Of a DNA stretch of 64,000 bases, positions 44,192 through 56,824 are shown in pieces. The translations under genes were made by a program, and so were the position numbers. The notes under the pieces were generated by a model, which made no database searches, was not told the DNA's origin, and saw nothing but the letters and a program-made list of their open reading frames with translations. The stretch's first letter is position 1. Each line of letters opens with the position of its first letter. Source of the DNA: Hysterangium stoloniferum. Taxonomy: Eukaryota > Basidiomycota > Agaricomycetes > Hysterangiales > Hysterangiaceae. The stretch is from contig WHVD01000260.1 of assembly GCA_015178975.1 (NCBI GenBank), positions 1 to 64,000 on the forward strand. The letters are read 5' to 3'.

Positions 44192-47100
44192 CTTCCCCTC
44201 AAGTCGAGTATTGATAAGACCGAGTTTGGATGTAAAATAGATGAGTTTTGGGCGAGGTAAAGCTTTGGTGAATATGTCTGCTGTCATATCTTTGGTAGGA
44301 CAATATGCGAGTGTAACTGTGCCGTTTTCCACAATTTCGTATATGAATTTGTATCATATATCGATGTGCTTTGTTCGTCCTTGAAATCTGTTATTCTTCG
44401 ATATGATAATAGCGGCTTGATTGTCGCAATGGAGTGTAATTGATTTTGTGAATGGATGAAAGACTTCGTTCATGAATTTGTGAATCCAGCATGCCTCTTT
44501 AATAGCATATGTGGCTGCGACGAATTCGGCCTCGGTGCTAGATAAAGTTACAAGTCTTTGTTTGTTTGAACTCCAAGAGAATGCTCCACCATTTAATAGA
44601 AAACAATAACCTGACATCGAATGTCGATCTGGTTGTTGCCCCCAATCCGCATCTGTATATCCCATTATTCCACTCTCATTTCTTCCCAATGTTAATTTGA
44701 AGTCTCGTGTTCCCTTCAAATATTTCAGTACTCTTTTCGTTGCTTCCCAATGTACTCATCCTGGATTCTCCATAAATTGAGATAGAATAGATACTGCAAA
44801 AGAAATATCTGGTCTTGTACCCATTGCGGCCCACATTAATGAACCAATGGCTTCGCAATAAGAAATGTTCTTCATATTTTCACGTTCTTTTGGTGTGGTC
44901 GGACATTGTTCTTTTGATAATAATGGTTTGGGATCCATAGGCAGTGTGATTGGGACTGCATCTTGTAAATTGAAACATTTGATAATTAAGTCGATATATG
45001 CAGTTTGTCCGAATGAGATTGTATGTGCTTTTATATCGTATTTGACCTCTATGTTCAGTAACCAATGTAATTCACCCATATCCTTCATTTTGAAATGCAA
45101 TTTGAATTGCTCCTTTGTTTGAATTATTCCTTTGTTTGTATTTGCAGTGATGGTAAGATCATCCACGGCTACTGCAATGATGATAATATTGTGTTCCACT
45201 CATTTGTAGAATACGGCTGGATCGGATAGTGAGCAAGTAAATCCCATTTGATTCATCACCTTGCTGAGTAGCTTGTACCATTCTCTGCCCAATTGTTTTA
45301 AACTGTATAGAGCCTTTTTCAATTTTAGTACTTTCAATGGTGGACCTTGAGGAAATCCTGGTGGTTGGTGCATATATACTGTTTCTGTAAGTATTGCATT
45401 CAAGTATGCATTGTTGACATCCATTTGCTCTATAGACCAGCCGTTCTGGGCTGCTATGCCTGTGATAAGCCTCAGTGAAGCCAAACGAACAATTGGAGAA
45501 AATGTCTCTTCATAGTCCGTCCCGAATACTTGTGTAAAGCCTTGAGCTACAAGTCGTGCCTTGTATGTATTGATGTTTCCATTCGCATCGCGTTTTATTC
45601 TTAACGTCCATTTAGAACCGACTATATTGATTCCTTCAGGTTTGTCGATGAGTTCCCAGGTGCCTAAATTGTGCAAGGCCTTCAACTCCTTTAAAAATGC
45701 CGGCTTCCACAATGGCCAATCGTCTCCTCTCATAGCCTCTTCCACTGTAGTTGGCACTCCTTCCTGAAGGTTTGCAATCATCCCTATCATTTCCAATCTC
45801 TCACTGTCCATCCTGTCTGTAAACTCCATCCACTCCGATGGGCTGTATGTGTCTGCATATGAGATGTTTTTATCGACCATAATTGGCAGCTCACTTGGAC
45901 TGTCTTCCCATAAAATTGAGTCTTCATCAAAACCGTTTTCATCTTCTAATATAACGCATGTAGCGTTTCCGAGCTCTTCTGGTACTTGTAGTTTTGAAGA
46001 AAATTTGATTTGACTATAACCTGCAGTACCTTCCCCTTGTCTAAGACGGCACATATAATCAGATGGAAATCTGGTTCTTGAACTTCATCTCAATTGCTCT
46101 TGAGGTAAGGATTCCGTAGTTTCTGGTAGCTCTGGAATGCTAATTTGAGGCGATTCAGGCAATGGTATGTCTGTGGGCATTTGAGGAAGTATCTTATATG
46201 TTTTGTGATCTGGATCCCTTCCTGATACGAGTATAGGTGCCCCAGCTTGCTTGGGGAATGCCACATTTCGTTCTACGGTCACGGTTCGTTTTTCTGGCCA
46301 ATATATGCGGTGACCTTCACTGTTAAAACTGTACCCGACCCAGTGGCCCTCTTTTGCTTTGGGTCCTAGTTTACCCCCCTCTGGTTCCATCCTCACATAT
46401 ACAATCTCTCCCCATTCCGGTAAGTCACTTAGATTCGGCTTCTTGTTATGAACTAGCTTGTATGGTGTTTTTCCATCGAGAGCGGATGTTGCTGTTCTAT
46501 TCTTTAGATATACTGCATGTTGTATACACTCGCCCCATAGGAACTTGGGCAGATTCACAGCGATGAGCATTGATCGGGTGTGTTCAACTAATGTTCGATT
46601 TAGTCTCTCTGCGACACCATTCTGTTGGGGAGTATTGTGAACAGTTAATTGCTGGAGAGTTCCACGTGAAGATAGATAGTCTTTAAACTCATTGGATGTA
46701 TATTCACCTCCATTGTCTGACTGTAGTTTCTTAATCGCAATGTTCCTTTGTTGATTTAGGAATGCCTCGTATGACTTGTACTTTTGGAATGCTTCTCCCT
46801 TCATTTTCATCAGGTAGGTTCTTGTTTCCCTTGTGAAATCATCAGTAAATGATATATACCATCTACAACCTCCGATGGTTTGAACTTCGGATGGCCCCCA
46901 CACATCGGTGTGTATCTTTTGGCCTTGAAGTTTAGCTCGTTCTGATTTTCGGACTTTTGGGATTGGCTCCTGACTGATTTTCCCTTTGATACAGGCTTCA
47001 CAAAATTCGATAGGCTTTGAGTGATCTAACGTAATTCCTTCGATTGCCCCATTTTCGACCATTCGCTTCGCAGCAGCTGGTGCTATGTGTCCCATATGTG

Positions 47101-48563
47101 TATGCAGCTCATTTATTGTCATCGTAGTGCAAGCTTCATTGTGTAGATTATTGGTCTTGTGGATAATATAGCTTCTTTGATACAGACCATTGATTTGATC
47201 GATTTGACCACATATACCTCCCTCCGGATTTTGAAGGGTGCATTTTCCATCGCTGAATGTGCATGAGAACCCTTTTTTATCGCAACATGCGATGGATACT
47301 AAAGTGAAAGCTAATTCGGGTGAGTATAACACATTTTGTAATGTGATATTAGTGGGCTTGCTGCCGTTTTGCACTTGTATGGACATATTGCCAATTCCCG
47401 TGGCTAAGAACTCTGTCTTATCGGCGGCGCGAATTTTCCGAGGTGGGTCTATTGTTTTGAAGTTTGAGAATAGGCTTAGATATGGGGACATATGGGAATT
47501 GGCCCCAGAGTCCCATACTTCGATGATTTTTGTACCATTGTTGCTAGTTTTATCATTTGTTAAAATCCCTGTGTTTAATGAGCTAGCGAATGCATATGAC
47601 TCTTTGTTTGCGATGTTTGCATTTCTGTTGTTGCCTGTACTGTATCCCCTTTGGTTTGTGCTATTGCGCCTTGAATTTCCGTGCATATATCTTGGTCCTT
47701 GCCCCTCCTTACCACCACCTTTAGCCCAACAATTGGCTATGACGTGCCCAATCCATCTGCAATTCGGATTAAAGCACGTCAGGTTTCTATTTTGAGTTGT
47801 GGAGGTGTTTCTCGAGTTCCAGGAGTTATTGCTAGGACCTGTACTTCGTCGCTGGCCCTTAGTATTGGCTAGGAGGGCTTGATTGTTGTTATTAGTTGAG
47901 TTTGGGGTTTTCTTTGATTTTCTACGCTCATATTCAGCTTTGATCATTGTTATTAAACTTGTTGGAGTTAAAACAGTTCCAGTGGCTGTTGCAGAAGTTG
48001 TTACTGTGTTCATCATGACGTCGTAAGAGTCCGGGAGTGAACTCAACATGATATTGAAGAAATCGGTATCTTCTACCTTTATTCCCATGCCTGCTAATCA
48101 CTGATGTATTTCGAGCAGGGTGTCAAGGTGGGAATGCACATCTTCCCCTTCTTTGCACTTTAGAGCGCACATTCTGCGCTGCAAATCAACTTGAGTCATT
48201 TTCGGCTTCGACTCGAATTCCTGGCAAACAGCCTGCCATACTTCTCTTGCTGTGTTGAGTCTTTGAAGACTGAGCATAAGAGAAGGGCCAACAGATAGGA
48301 AGATCTGAGCTTTGACTCATCCTTCACGTGCAAGGTAACGATCCAAATGTTCCTCTTGCTTGTCCCTAAGATCTAACTGATCATTTGTTAATACAGTTCC
48401 TGCAGCATATATTGTAGGATCTGGGGGGCGCTGTGCACTTCCGTCGATGTGTTTCAACAGTGCACCTGATTCCAATATGGATAATATTCGGCTTTTCCAA
48501 GCGATCCAATTTTCGCCATTATCGGCGAGTTTCTCGAGTGTTACTATAGCGGGGCCCATAACC
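44192..48563 (-). pseudogene. Ty1/copia gag-pol, near complete, six in-frame TGA
   Basis: One frame runs from the ATG at 48559 to a TAG inside the 3' LTR. Gag fills the first part (ENWIAWKSRIL; LDTLLEIHQ). Then come a CCHC knuckle with CFNPNCRWIGHVIANC, the protease DSGAN, the GAG-pre-integrase HMGH, an integrase with HTDVWGPSE, DNGGEY and NGVAERLNRTL, RT with DVNNAYLNA and AVDD, and RNase H with YTDADWG and SSTEAEF. The only lesions seen are TGA at 48317-48319, 48098-48100, 46085-46087, 45200-45202, 44756-44758 and 44354-44356 (plus-strand positions). The family position is usually Arg or compatible with Arg, so CGA to TGA is likely. No frameshift was seen. The element was probably inactivated recently. 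Confidence 0.93.
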
Positions 48564-48984
48564 TGTTAAGTAGTAGACAAGATTTCGAAAGGATTGAGTC
48601 TGTTTGCGAAGCTCAGTGAGTGAGTGAGTAAACTTCACTATGTATTATAGTACCTGTTTGCGAAGCTACAAGATATTTTAATGAGTAATAGAATAATAAT
48701 GAATGATTGCGCATATACCTCAGTGAGTGAGTGAGTAAACTTCACTGAGGTATATGGCGAAATATCGCGACTTTTTATCTAATTTCTAATTATTTTAGGA
48801 AAGATATTAGGAGAGTAAATAGGGGAAATTTAGATACTCGAAGTTTCTAGTTGATTGCATCATTAAGGAGAAATTCGCAATTAGGAGTTATTCCTCCTTT
48901 AACAGTACTTCAATATATGTGCATATACTCGTCATTATAGGTTCAATTCCGATTTCGGTTTATGCGAAGACTTGATTACTAACA
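48564..48984 (-). mobile_element. 5' LTR of the copia element, with a 97-bp internal gain
   Basis: A 421-bp unit has the same ends as the left LTR and a TSD TTGTC at 48985-48989. It has an extra segment at about 48640-48736, flanked by copies of CAGTGAGTGAGTGAGTAAACTTCACT. Apart from this the two LTRs differ at few positions. The gag ATG at 48559 lies only five bases inside, so the primer-binding site overlaps the start of gag. Confidence 0.92.
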
Positions 48985-49596
48985 TTGTCTTGTAACTTAA
49001 TATACGTATTTTAATACTATATATCTAGTATATTATGATGTTATAACTCCAAAATTTGACCTACAGCATGTTTCCCAAAATTGCAGTCCATTTGAGCTTG
49101 CGAACCAATTCATGAGCCAACAGATGTGTCACTCCCAATGAGCTTGTAATATGTTGTTTTACATGTATTTAGGTAGTAAAGAATGACAGCACCTGGCTTT
49201 TGCGGTCAGAGCTAATGTGAGTGAGGTTGCCGAGTAAATGCATACAACTACCCTCATACAGGTTTGCAGCTGGTATTTAGACAGCAAAAGCCAGGCACTG
49301 TCATTTTTTACTACCTAGATACATATAAAACAACATATTACAAGCTCATTGGGAGTGACACATTTGTTGGCTCATGAATTGGTTCACAAGCTCAAATGGA
49401 CTGTGATTTGGGGAAACATGCTGTAGGTCAAATTTTGGAGTTATAACATCATAATATACTAGATATATAAGTAGTAAAATACGTATATGAAGTTACAAGA
49501 CAACTGGTCAATTATTGAGCAAGCTACGAGGTTCGCAATTTTCAGCAATATTTCTGTGCAAATCTAGCGCGCACCTTACGTAATGCAAAGCACTGT

Positions 49597-49660
49597 AATG
49601 GATTTAAAGTTGGTTAAGGATCCAACATGTGATTGGTGGGTTTAGAATCCAACGAACTTT
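49597..49660 (+). repeat. Partial unit of an approximately 85-bp repeat
   Basis: GTTAAGGATCCAACATGTGATTG...GGGTTTAGAATCCAACGAACTTT matches units right of the foldback (56850-56910, and partly 56930-56990). The foldback inserted into this small array. Confidence 0.65.
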
Positions 49661-50190
49661 CACCTGTGTATCTTCTATTTCCGACCTAATTAGCTTGCTG
49701 CATAGCCCCCTGAGCCCCGACCTAGTTAGAATGAATAAGCTGTTTTGCCGCACCCTGCTGGATGCTCCTGCACTTCCTGGCTGCTAGACGAGTTACCCTT
49801 CGCTTGCAATGCTCCACACGACCTCTAGTTGTACACAACTGTACATAGCTGACATAATGTGTCTCCCTGCACTTTGCTTGTCCCCCACCTGCCCCCATTT
49901 CATTCCTGGGCTTTGCTTTCCTATCATTTCATGGACAAGAAGTGCAAATTAGGGCTCTCTTCAAAGGTCTCTGTATCTAGTGTTGGGCCAAATGGACATC
50001 TTGTAACTTCTAGGATTACTACTGTGCACATATGTCAGAATGCCGCCAATTTTATTCAAGAACATCAGGAAAGGTTGAAATGTAAGTAAATTACACTTTA
50101 TTACATATAATAACATAATGAATTTATGATGCCAACATCAAATTGTTTAGAGATATTTCAGGGATTTTGAATGCGGAAGATTTGTGTGCT

Positions 50191-52078
50191 TGTGAAGAGT
50201 GGTATAAGTTCTGACCATTCTATATACGAAGAAATGAGTAGAATGGAAGAATATTGACCTATTCGGTGCAATATAAGAGAAAGTGAGAGAGAGAGCACGA
50301 GATGATGCTGTAGTCAAAGAGTGCGATGGATCGAGTGGAGGCCTTGACTGTTACAGTTCGAGGCCAGAAGTGTTAGATAGTTCAGATATTGCTACCTATG
50401 TAGTAGCTGACACGTTGTAAGTTCGCTACTAGGAAAAGACCTAATAACCTGCGCGCAACGGTCAAGTCTTTATGACAGTCACTGACACAGTCGTTCTTGA
50501 AACCAGTCTATAACCAAACACACTCGGAGCGAGAGGCTAGAGATCGGACCTTGGATGACGTAAACGAAGATGATATCAAAAGGCTGACGTAAGCCTAATG
50601 TCGAGGAGTGTAGAACTTCAACAATAAGAGACACTACAGTATCCCTTACTGGCCGTAGGAGTGAGACTGAGAGTAAGACTTAAGAGATTGTCCTTAAGAA
50701 TGAGCTTCGAAATGAGATACAACGAAATTGCTTGTTAAATAGTGGGCAAAAGAGAGGCCCTTATATACATGAGAGAGCACAGGTCAAATCAAACATCTAC
50801 AAACAATGACACAATAACGATGCGATATGGTGTGAGTCATCTCTGAGTCATCACAATAGGAGTGTTAGTAAAGCTGTGAACAATAATAGGGGGAGGCTGC
50901 GCTGAACAATAAGAGAATGACAAATAAAAGATGAGATCAGACATGTGAGATGGATAAATGGGGAAAACACAATAGAACAATAGGGGAAGTGAGTCAGACA
51001 ATAGGGATGATGGAGTAATAGAAGTGATGGCTGATGAAACATCGATGATATGAGTCAGAAACACAAGAATCCCACGATAGGGCATCACCCTCAAATGCTA
51101 TGCTTGATTTCGAAATCTTGACAATATTACCAATCGATGAACCGAGATTGGACGTATTGTGTTCCTAGTTTTGCAGTATAAGGAGGGGACACAATCAATC
51201 ACCATTTAGAACCAGGTGGTGAGTAGGCTCCACAACCACGCAAGGAACACGAATCGACGACGACCTCGATGAGGCTCTACTTGACTTCCCTCTGGAACCG
51301 GGGTCCAAAATAACTTGGGTCCTCTGTGATCTCCTACTGGAGTGAACATTGCCATGTAATAGATTCCCAATGACGGTGGGGAACAGTCCTGCTGGAACAC
51401 TCGATCGAATCGATAGTGGAGGATTTCGGAGGAGCCATCATAGTGCTCTATACGAATGAAGACAGGATCGTCTGGAGCATATGGGAGTCGAATACCTTGT
51501 CGACGGAGGAAACGATGGTATTTCTTGGAGGAGCATGAGTGGGCTGGTAAGGGCTTGGAAATGATGTCTGAGGATGAGGAGAAGTGAGACGTTATTGGCT
51601 GGAGTTCTATTTGGGAGTGAAGAGTCGGTTTTGAGTAGGAACTGAGGGTTACTTTGGAGGACGATGCAGTGTTGAACATGATGGAGTTTTGGTCGTCTGT
51701 TTGATGAAACTGATTTGGCTGTGTAGAAGTCGTCTTGAGTGCCAAAGTATATATCAGAATTTGTGCTTGTGACGTGACTTGAAACTATTGCCATATTAGT
51801 CTCTTTCCAATTGAACTCTCTACAACGTTACCCTGATCACCGCTCGTAGTAGACCTAGTTTATGTCTTACGAGTGGTGGTTCTTGGGTAAAAGTGTGTCT
51901 GAGTTCTAATTGGTGCCGAGTGCACCCACAAGTATACACAATGCTTTGAACTAATGAAATGATGGAATATTCGAAGAATATAAAAGATAGATAAATATGA
52001 ATAGAATGTGCAAAATATAAATAAAATAAAAGGAGTGTTTTACCACAATAAAACTGTGGTAAAAGCATACTCCTCACA
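50191..52078 (-). mobile_element. Solo LTR5 copy b, in the left arm, itself interrupted
   Basis: The unit TGTGAAGAGTGGTATAAG to ATACTCCTCACA is flanked by the TSD GTGCT (50186-50190 and 52079-52083). The uninterrupted site is preserved in the right arm near 55990, which proves the insertion. Without the nested 1.4-kb unit it is about 473 bp, the size of copy a. Confidence 0.93.
50414..51824. mobile_element. Unclassified 1.4-kb insertion inside LTR5
   Basis: Comparison with LTR5 copy a (GACACGTTACCC) shows a clean insertion beginning TGTAAGTTCGCTAC and ending CTCTCTACA. It has a 4-bp ACGT duplication, or 5-bp ACGTT if the unit starts one base later. It carries a minus-strand frame at 51206-51745 (179 codons) with segments FLRRQGIRLPYAPDDPVF and LFWTPVPEGSQVEPHRGRRR, which I do not recognise. 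There is no second copy in the window. It may be a solo LTR or a small retroelement relic. Confidence 0.6.
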
Positions 52079-53933
52079 GTGCTGGTGTACCACACCCCCG
52101 CAGGTTTCCTGTCAATGTTGAAATTTGATGCCCGTGCCCTTTGACTGTTGCCCCCGAATTGTCACACACCGTCGCCCACATTTTGGATCATTGCTGTCAC
52201 TATTTCCATGCCGATTTACTGGCTGTTGTCGCCGCTGCATTTTTCCCCTTACATTTTGCACTGCTGCCACATCTTGCCACCAATGCCACTGTGTTTCACC
52301 ACTATCGCCCATTCCTCTGACATTTCCATGGCATCTTTTTTCACTATTGCTGCGTTGCGTTTTCCACTCATCTTTGCATCTTCTACTCATCTTTGCATTT
52401 TCCACTCATCTTTGCATTTTTCACTCAGCATTATATTCTGGTTGCCATGCTGGAGCTAGAAAGTCGAAGACTTTAACACTTATTTGGTTGAGGTAGTAAA
52501 TTTTTTCTTTTCAATTGCTTTTAATTGAAAGACTTTTATATTTCAGGGAGTGCTTTGGGCACTTGTTTTTCCTCGAGGGAGTGTATTAGAATATAGAGCT
52601 GTGTGAGCATGTACAAGGTGCTATACTGGCCCCATTGTTCTTTTGATTTTTGCTATATTGCCACATACTATTGTTCTCATCATGTATATACATAAGTAGT
52701 ATAGTTTTTTTATAATTACACTATCCATTTCCCCCCTATGAGACATTGAGGTCAAACAGAAATTATATTCATCTTTCCTTATGATTCTTATGAACTTCGA
52801 GAACTGATTTCAACAGTTTTAATGCACTTCTCATTATTAGAGTGTGGTACAAAAATCATAACATTCAACCAATATTCCAACAGTTTTAATGCACTTCTCA
52901 TTATCAGAATGTGGTACAAAAATCATAACATTGAATTAACTATCCTGATATTGCTGATAGACAAGTAGAATATATTTGATACCTAATTCTTTAGTTGATT
53001 TCCCAGTCAGGCTATGGTATGACATTACATGTATTTAAGATCACAGATGGAAGCCATATATGGTGCATGGACAACACAAGGATGTGTTTATTAAAGATCA
53101 ATTGTGGTCATTTGAAGGAGATATCGGAATAGTTAGTTAATTCAATGTTATGATTATTGTACCACACTCTGATAATGAGAAGTGCATTAAAACTGTTGAA
53201 ATCAGTTCTCGAAGTTCATAATAATCATAAGCAAAGATGAATATAATTTCCATTTGACCTCAATGTCTCATAGGGGGGAAATGGATAGTGTAATTATAAA
53301 AAAACTATACTACTTATGTATATACACAATGAGAACAATAGTGTGTGGCAATATAGCAAAAATCAAAAGAACAATGGGGCCAGTGTAGCACCTTGTACAT
53401 GCTCACACAGCTCTATATTCTAATACACTCCCTCAAGGAAAACCAAGTGCCCAAAGCACTCCCTGAAATATAAAAGTCTTTCAATTAAAAGCAATTGAAA
53501 AGAAAAATTTACTACCTCAACCAAATAAGTGTTACAGTCTTCGACTTTCTAGCTCCAGCATGGCAACCAGAATATAACGCTGAGTGAAAAATGCGAAGAT
53601 GAGTGGAAAACATGAAGATGAGTGGAAAACACAAAGATGAGTAGAAGACGCAAAGATGAGTGGAAAACGCAGCAATAGTGAAAAAAGATGCCATGGAAAT
53701 GTCGGAGGAATGGGCAATAGTGGTGAAACACGGTGGCATTGGTGGCAAGATGTGGCAGCAGTGCAAAATGTAGCGGGAAAAATGCAGTGGCGACAACAGC
53801 CAGTAAATCGGCATGGAAATGGTGATAGCGATGATCCAAAATGTGGGCGACAGTGTGTGACAATTCGGGGGCAACAGTCAAAGGGCACGGGCATCAAATT
53901 TCAACATCGACAGGAAACCTGCGGGGGTGTGGT

Positions 53934-55978
53934 TGTGATGTATTAGGCTTATTTTAATACTATTTTCTGAAAAAGGAGTCCAATGCTCTATCAAAATGTG
54001 CAAATATTCAATTCACTGCAAGGTAAAATAATTTAAGTATTTGATATTAATCAGTGGCAGCCTAAATAGACTTAGAACCACTGAAGTCAAGAGTTTACTT
54101 GAATATATGCACCCTACTTCGCAAAGAAGGTTTTGAGAGCTGCTTGTGCAAGCTTGTTCTTTTCCTGTAAAAACACTACTAAAATATGAATAACAATTCA
54201 CTGATTCAGAATCTAGATTCAACTTCGATTCTAGCTAGTTTATATATATTTTATACTATTTATCAAACAGTAAAAATATTTATAAACAGGTCAAAAGATT
54301 AGATATAGAATAAAACACTATTTGGCTAATATATGCTTTATTTACACTAACCTACAGGGTCTACTGTGATACTAACTTATCAGGATCTTAATGTAGTCTT
54401 AAGGATTCTGCAAGGATATTCTCAGTATTTGTTTATGCCAAAATCCGGGTAGAAATTAGAATATATGTATTTCTAATCTCAATATAACCTAATATATTTA
54501 TTACTTAAATTGATAACCAACTACTCAACTAGAGGTGGATTAGTAATAAAGGATAGCCAGCTACTCAACTAAGAGGTGGCAAAAAGGGAACAAGTTGTTT
54601 GTCAGAAGCTCAACTAGAGGTGACAAAAGGGTAGGATTATTATGTCAGATGCTCAACTAGAGGTGACAATGGATCCTGAGATAGCTTAGGTCAGCAGCTC
54701 AACTAGAGGTGACTAAGTGTTTATATATATTTGTCCAACAGCCCAACTAGGGGTGGAATAAACTGCTTGCTGCAGTGGCACACTGATGTGGCTGATAAAA
54801 TGTAGTAAAGATTGATTTGATTGATTATTCAAGGCTGGAGCTGAGCTCCTTATATACATTTTGGTCTGAGACATTTAGAAGATTCTAGAAGATTGAATGA
54901 TGTCATTCTGGAAGGAATGATGTCATTTAGAATTTTCTAGAATTTTCTAGAGCATAGTGGAAGGTTCTAACTACTTCTCAGACACTATAGAATATTCTTG
55001 GCATAATAGAACTTACTGGAATCTTATAGAATATTCTACAATATTCTATCTATTATTAGTATCTACTAACTACTATTACTTTGGCAGCCACTGGAATGTT
55101 TCAGATATTTCCGGTTTTTTGCTGTAGTAGCATATATGATTATATAATGCTCTCGCGCCTGTGCGCACGCATGATATCCTTCGTGTCTTGTGACTGTCAC
55201 ATGTTGTGACAGTCGTGTGCTTCTGTGACCGTCGTGCGCCTCTGTGACTGTTACGTGCCTTTTTGACCATCACGCGCCTCTGTGACCATCGCGGGCCTCT
55301 GTGACCATCATGCGCCCTTGTGACAACTGTCACTTGTTGTGACGGCTGTCACTCATTGTGATGAGTTTCCCGTGCGCCGTGTAATAAAAGGTGGCCGATT
55401 TGATATTATTATATTTATTATATTTATTTTTAGTTAGTTATAAATATAATATTTTATTATAATAATATAAATATATAAATTGCCTTGATTATGCACGATT
55501 ATTTCGCATCGCGTTTTGTCGGCGTGGGAGTTTGAAATATCATGTGAATGTCACATGATTACTCGCGCGTTGTGAATAAGCGCTGAGTCGCCGACATATT
55601 AATCAAAAAAGAATAAAAAGTAGAAATTCAATTTATAATAATATAAATATATAAATTGCCTTGATTATGCACGATTATTTCGCATCGCGTTTTGTCGGCG
55701 TGGGAGTTTGAAATATCATGTGAATGTCACATGATTACTCGCGCGTTGTGAATAAGCGCTGAGTCGCCGACATATTAATCAAAAAAGAATAAAAAGTAGA
55801 AATTCAATAACTTGCTCAATTTATTAGATAAAAATACAAAGTAAATTGTATAAATTCAAGATAAATCAAACAAATATTGTACAATTTAATCATCACAATA
55901 TAATTACATTTGAATAGTTTTCGCAATTTGTTAGGGGAAATTGTTTAAAAATCAGAAAAAACTTAGAAATACATAACA
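53934..55978 (+). mobile_element. Solo LTR6 copy b, in the right arm
   Basis: The unit TGTGATGTATTAGG to ATACATAACA is flanked by the TSD GTGGT (53929-53933 and 55979-55983). It is 2045 bp, longer than copy a, partly from a 176-bp tandem duplication at about 55455-55806. The equivalent undisturbed site is present in the left arm at about 52084-52095. Confidence 0.93.
55455..55806 (+). repeat. 176-bp tandem duplication in LTR6 copy b
   Basis: Two adjacent, practically identical copies (TTGCCTTGATTATGCACG at 55480 and 55656) are present. Copy a of LTR6 appears to have a single version. The identity indicates a recent event. Confidence 0.92.
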
Positions 55979-56477
55979 GTGGTACACCAGCACACAAATC
56001 TTCCGCATTCAAAATCCCCGAAATATCTCTAAACAATTTGATGTTGGCATCATAAATTCATTATGTTATTATATGTAATAAAGTGTAATTTACTTACATT
56101 TCAACCTTTCCTGACATTCTTGAATAAAATTGGCGGCATTCTGACGTATATGCACAGTAGTAATCCTAGAAGTTACAAGATGTCCATTTGGCCCAACACT
56201 AGATACAGAGACCTTTGAAGAGAGCCCTAATTTGCGCTTCTTGCCCATGAAATGATAGGAAAGCAAAGCCCAGGAATGAAATGGGGGCAGGTGGGGGACA
56301 AGCAAAGTGCAGGGAGACACATTATGTCAGCTATGTACAGCTGTGTACAACTAGAGGTCGCGTGGAGCGTTGCAAGCAAAGGGTGACTCGTCTAGCAGCC
56401 GGGAAGTGCAGGACCATCCAGCAGGGTGTGGCAAAACAGCTTATTCATTCTAACTAGGTCGGGGCTCAGGGGGCTAT

Positions 56478-56784
56478 TGTTGAAACAGTTGAATAACACT
56501 TTGCAGAACACCCCTGTGAGTGTGATTGGAAAGTAAACACTAAGTATATTCAACTGTAAAGACATAGCTGTGAGTGTGATTGGAAAGTAAACACTAAGGA
56601 GACTTTCCCACACCCACAGTGGACTATACTACTAGGTGCTTATCCAAGCACCTATACAGGAGGTACCGACCTAAGGTAACTCACTCAATACTGCACCTAC
56701 AGTGCTGGGAAAAATACTACAAATATCAGAAAAGTATGGAGATCATAATAGACTATGTTAGAGCTGTAGTATCATACTCTAACA
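56478..56784. mobile_element. Solo LTR7
   Basis: A 307-bp unit TGTTGAAACAGTTG to TACTCTAACA is flanked by the TSD GCTAT (56473-56477 and 56785-56789). The left arm of the foldback lacks it, confirming the insertion. It contains an internal direct repeat of about 29 bp (GTGAGTGTGATTGGAAAGTAAACACTAAG). Confidence 0.9.
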
Positions 56785-56824
56785 GCTATGAGACAAGCTA
56801 ATTAGATACACAGGTGCGAACTTT

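Larger units (their letters stand above)
43771..49595. mobile_element. Foldback MITE with TA duplication, split by copia
   Basis: The ends are CAGCGCTTTGCATTACGTAAGG (43771) and CCTTACGTAATGCAAAGCACTG (49595), each next to TA (43769-43770 and 49596-49597), as in Tc1/mariner elements. Without the copia insertion and one TSD copy it is about 700 bp with inverted arms of about 320 bp. The arms include the AAGCTACGAGGTTCGCAA phrase at 43830 and 49525 and the 48990-49220/49270-49500 mirror. No transposase is encoded, so it is non-autonomous. Confidence 0.85.
49661..56816. mobile_element. Giant hAT-like foldback element with 8-bp TSD
   Basis: The ends are CACCTGTGTATC and GATACACAGGTG. They are flanked by a perfect 8-bp duplication CGAACTTT (49653-49660 and 56817-56824), the size typical of hAT elements. 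Stripped of three nested LTRs it is about 2.9 kb: two inverted arms of about 1.4 kb around a loop near 52957-53122. The arms pair through 49661-50190 with 55984-56816 and 52084-52957 with 53122-53933. An open frame of 76 codons (49859-50089) is present in both arms (56090-56320 reverse) but has no transposase motif I know. Confidence 0.85.

Noticed and set aside
47238-47795. 185-codon plus-strand frame
   Set aside because: It is antisense to the copia gag-protease coding strand.
52112-52496. Frames of about 100-120 codons in both foldback arms (52125-52496, 53512-53897)
   Set aside because: They are mirror copies of the same palindromic text, open in several frames on both strands, with a simple TTTGCATTTTCCACTCATC repeat and no motif.
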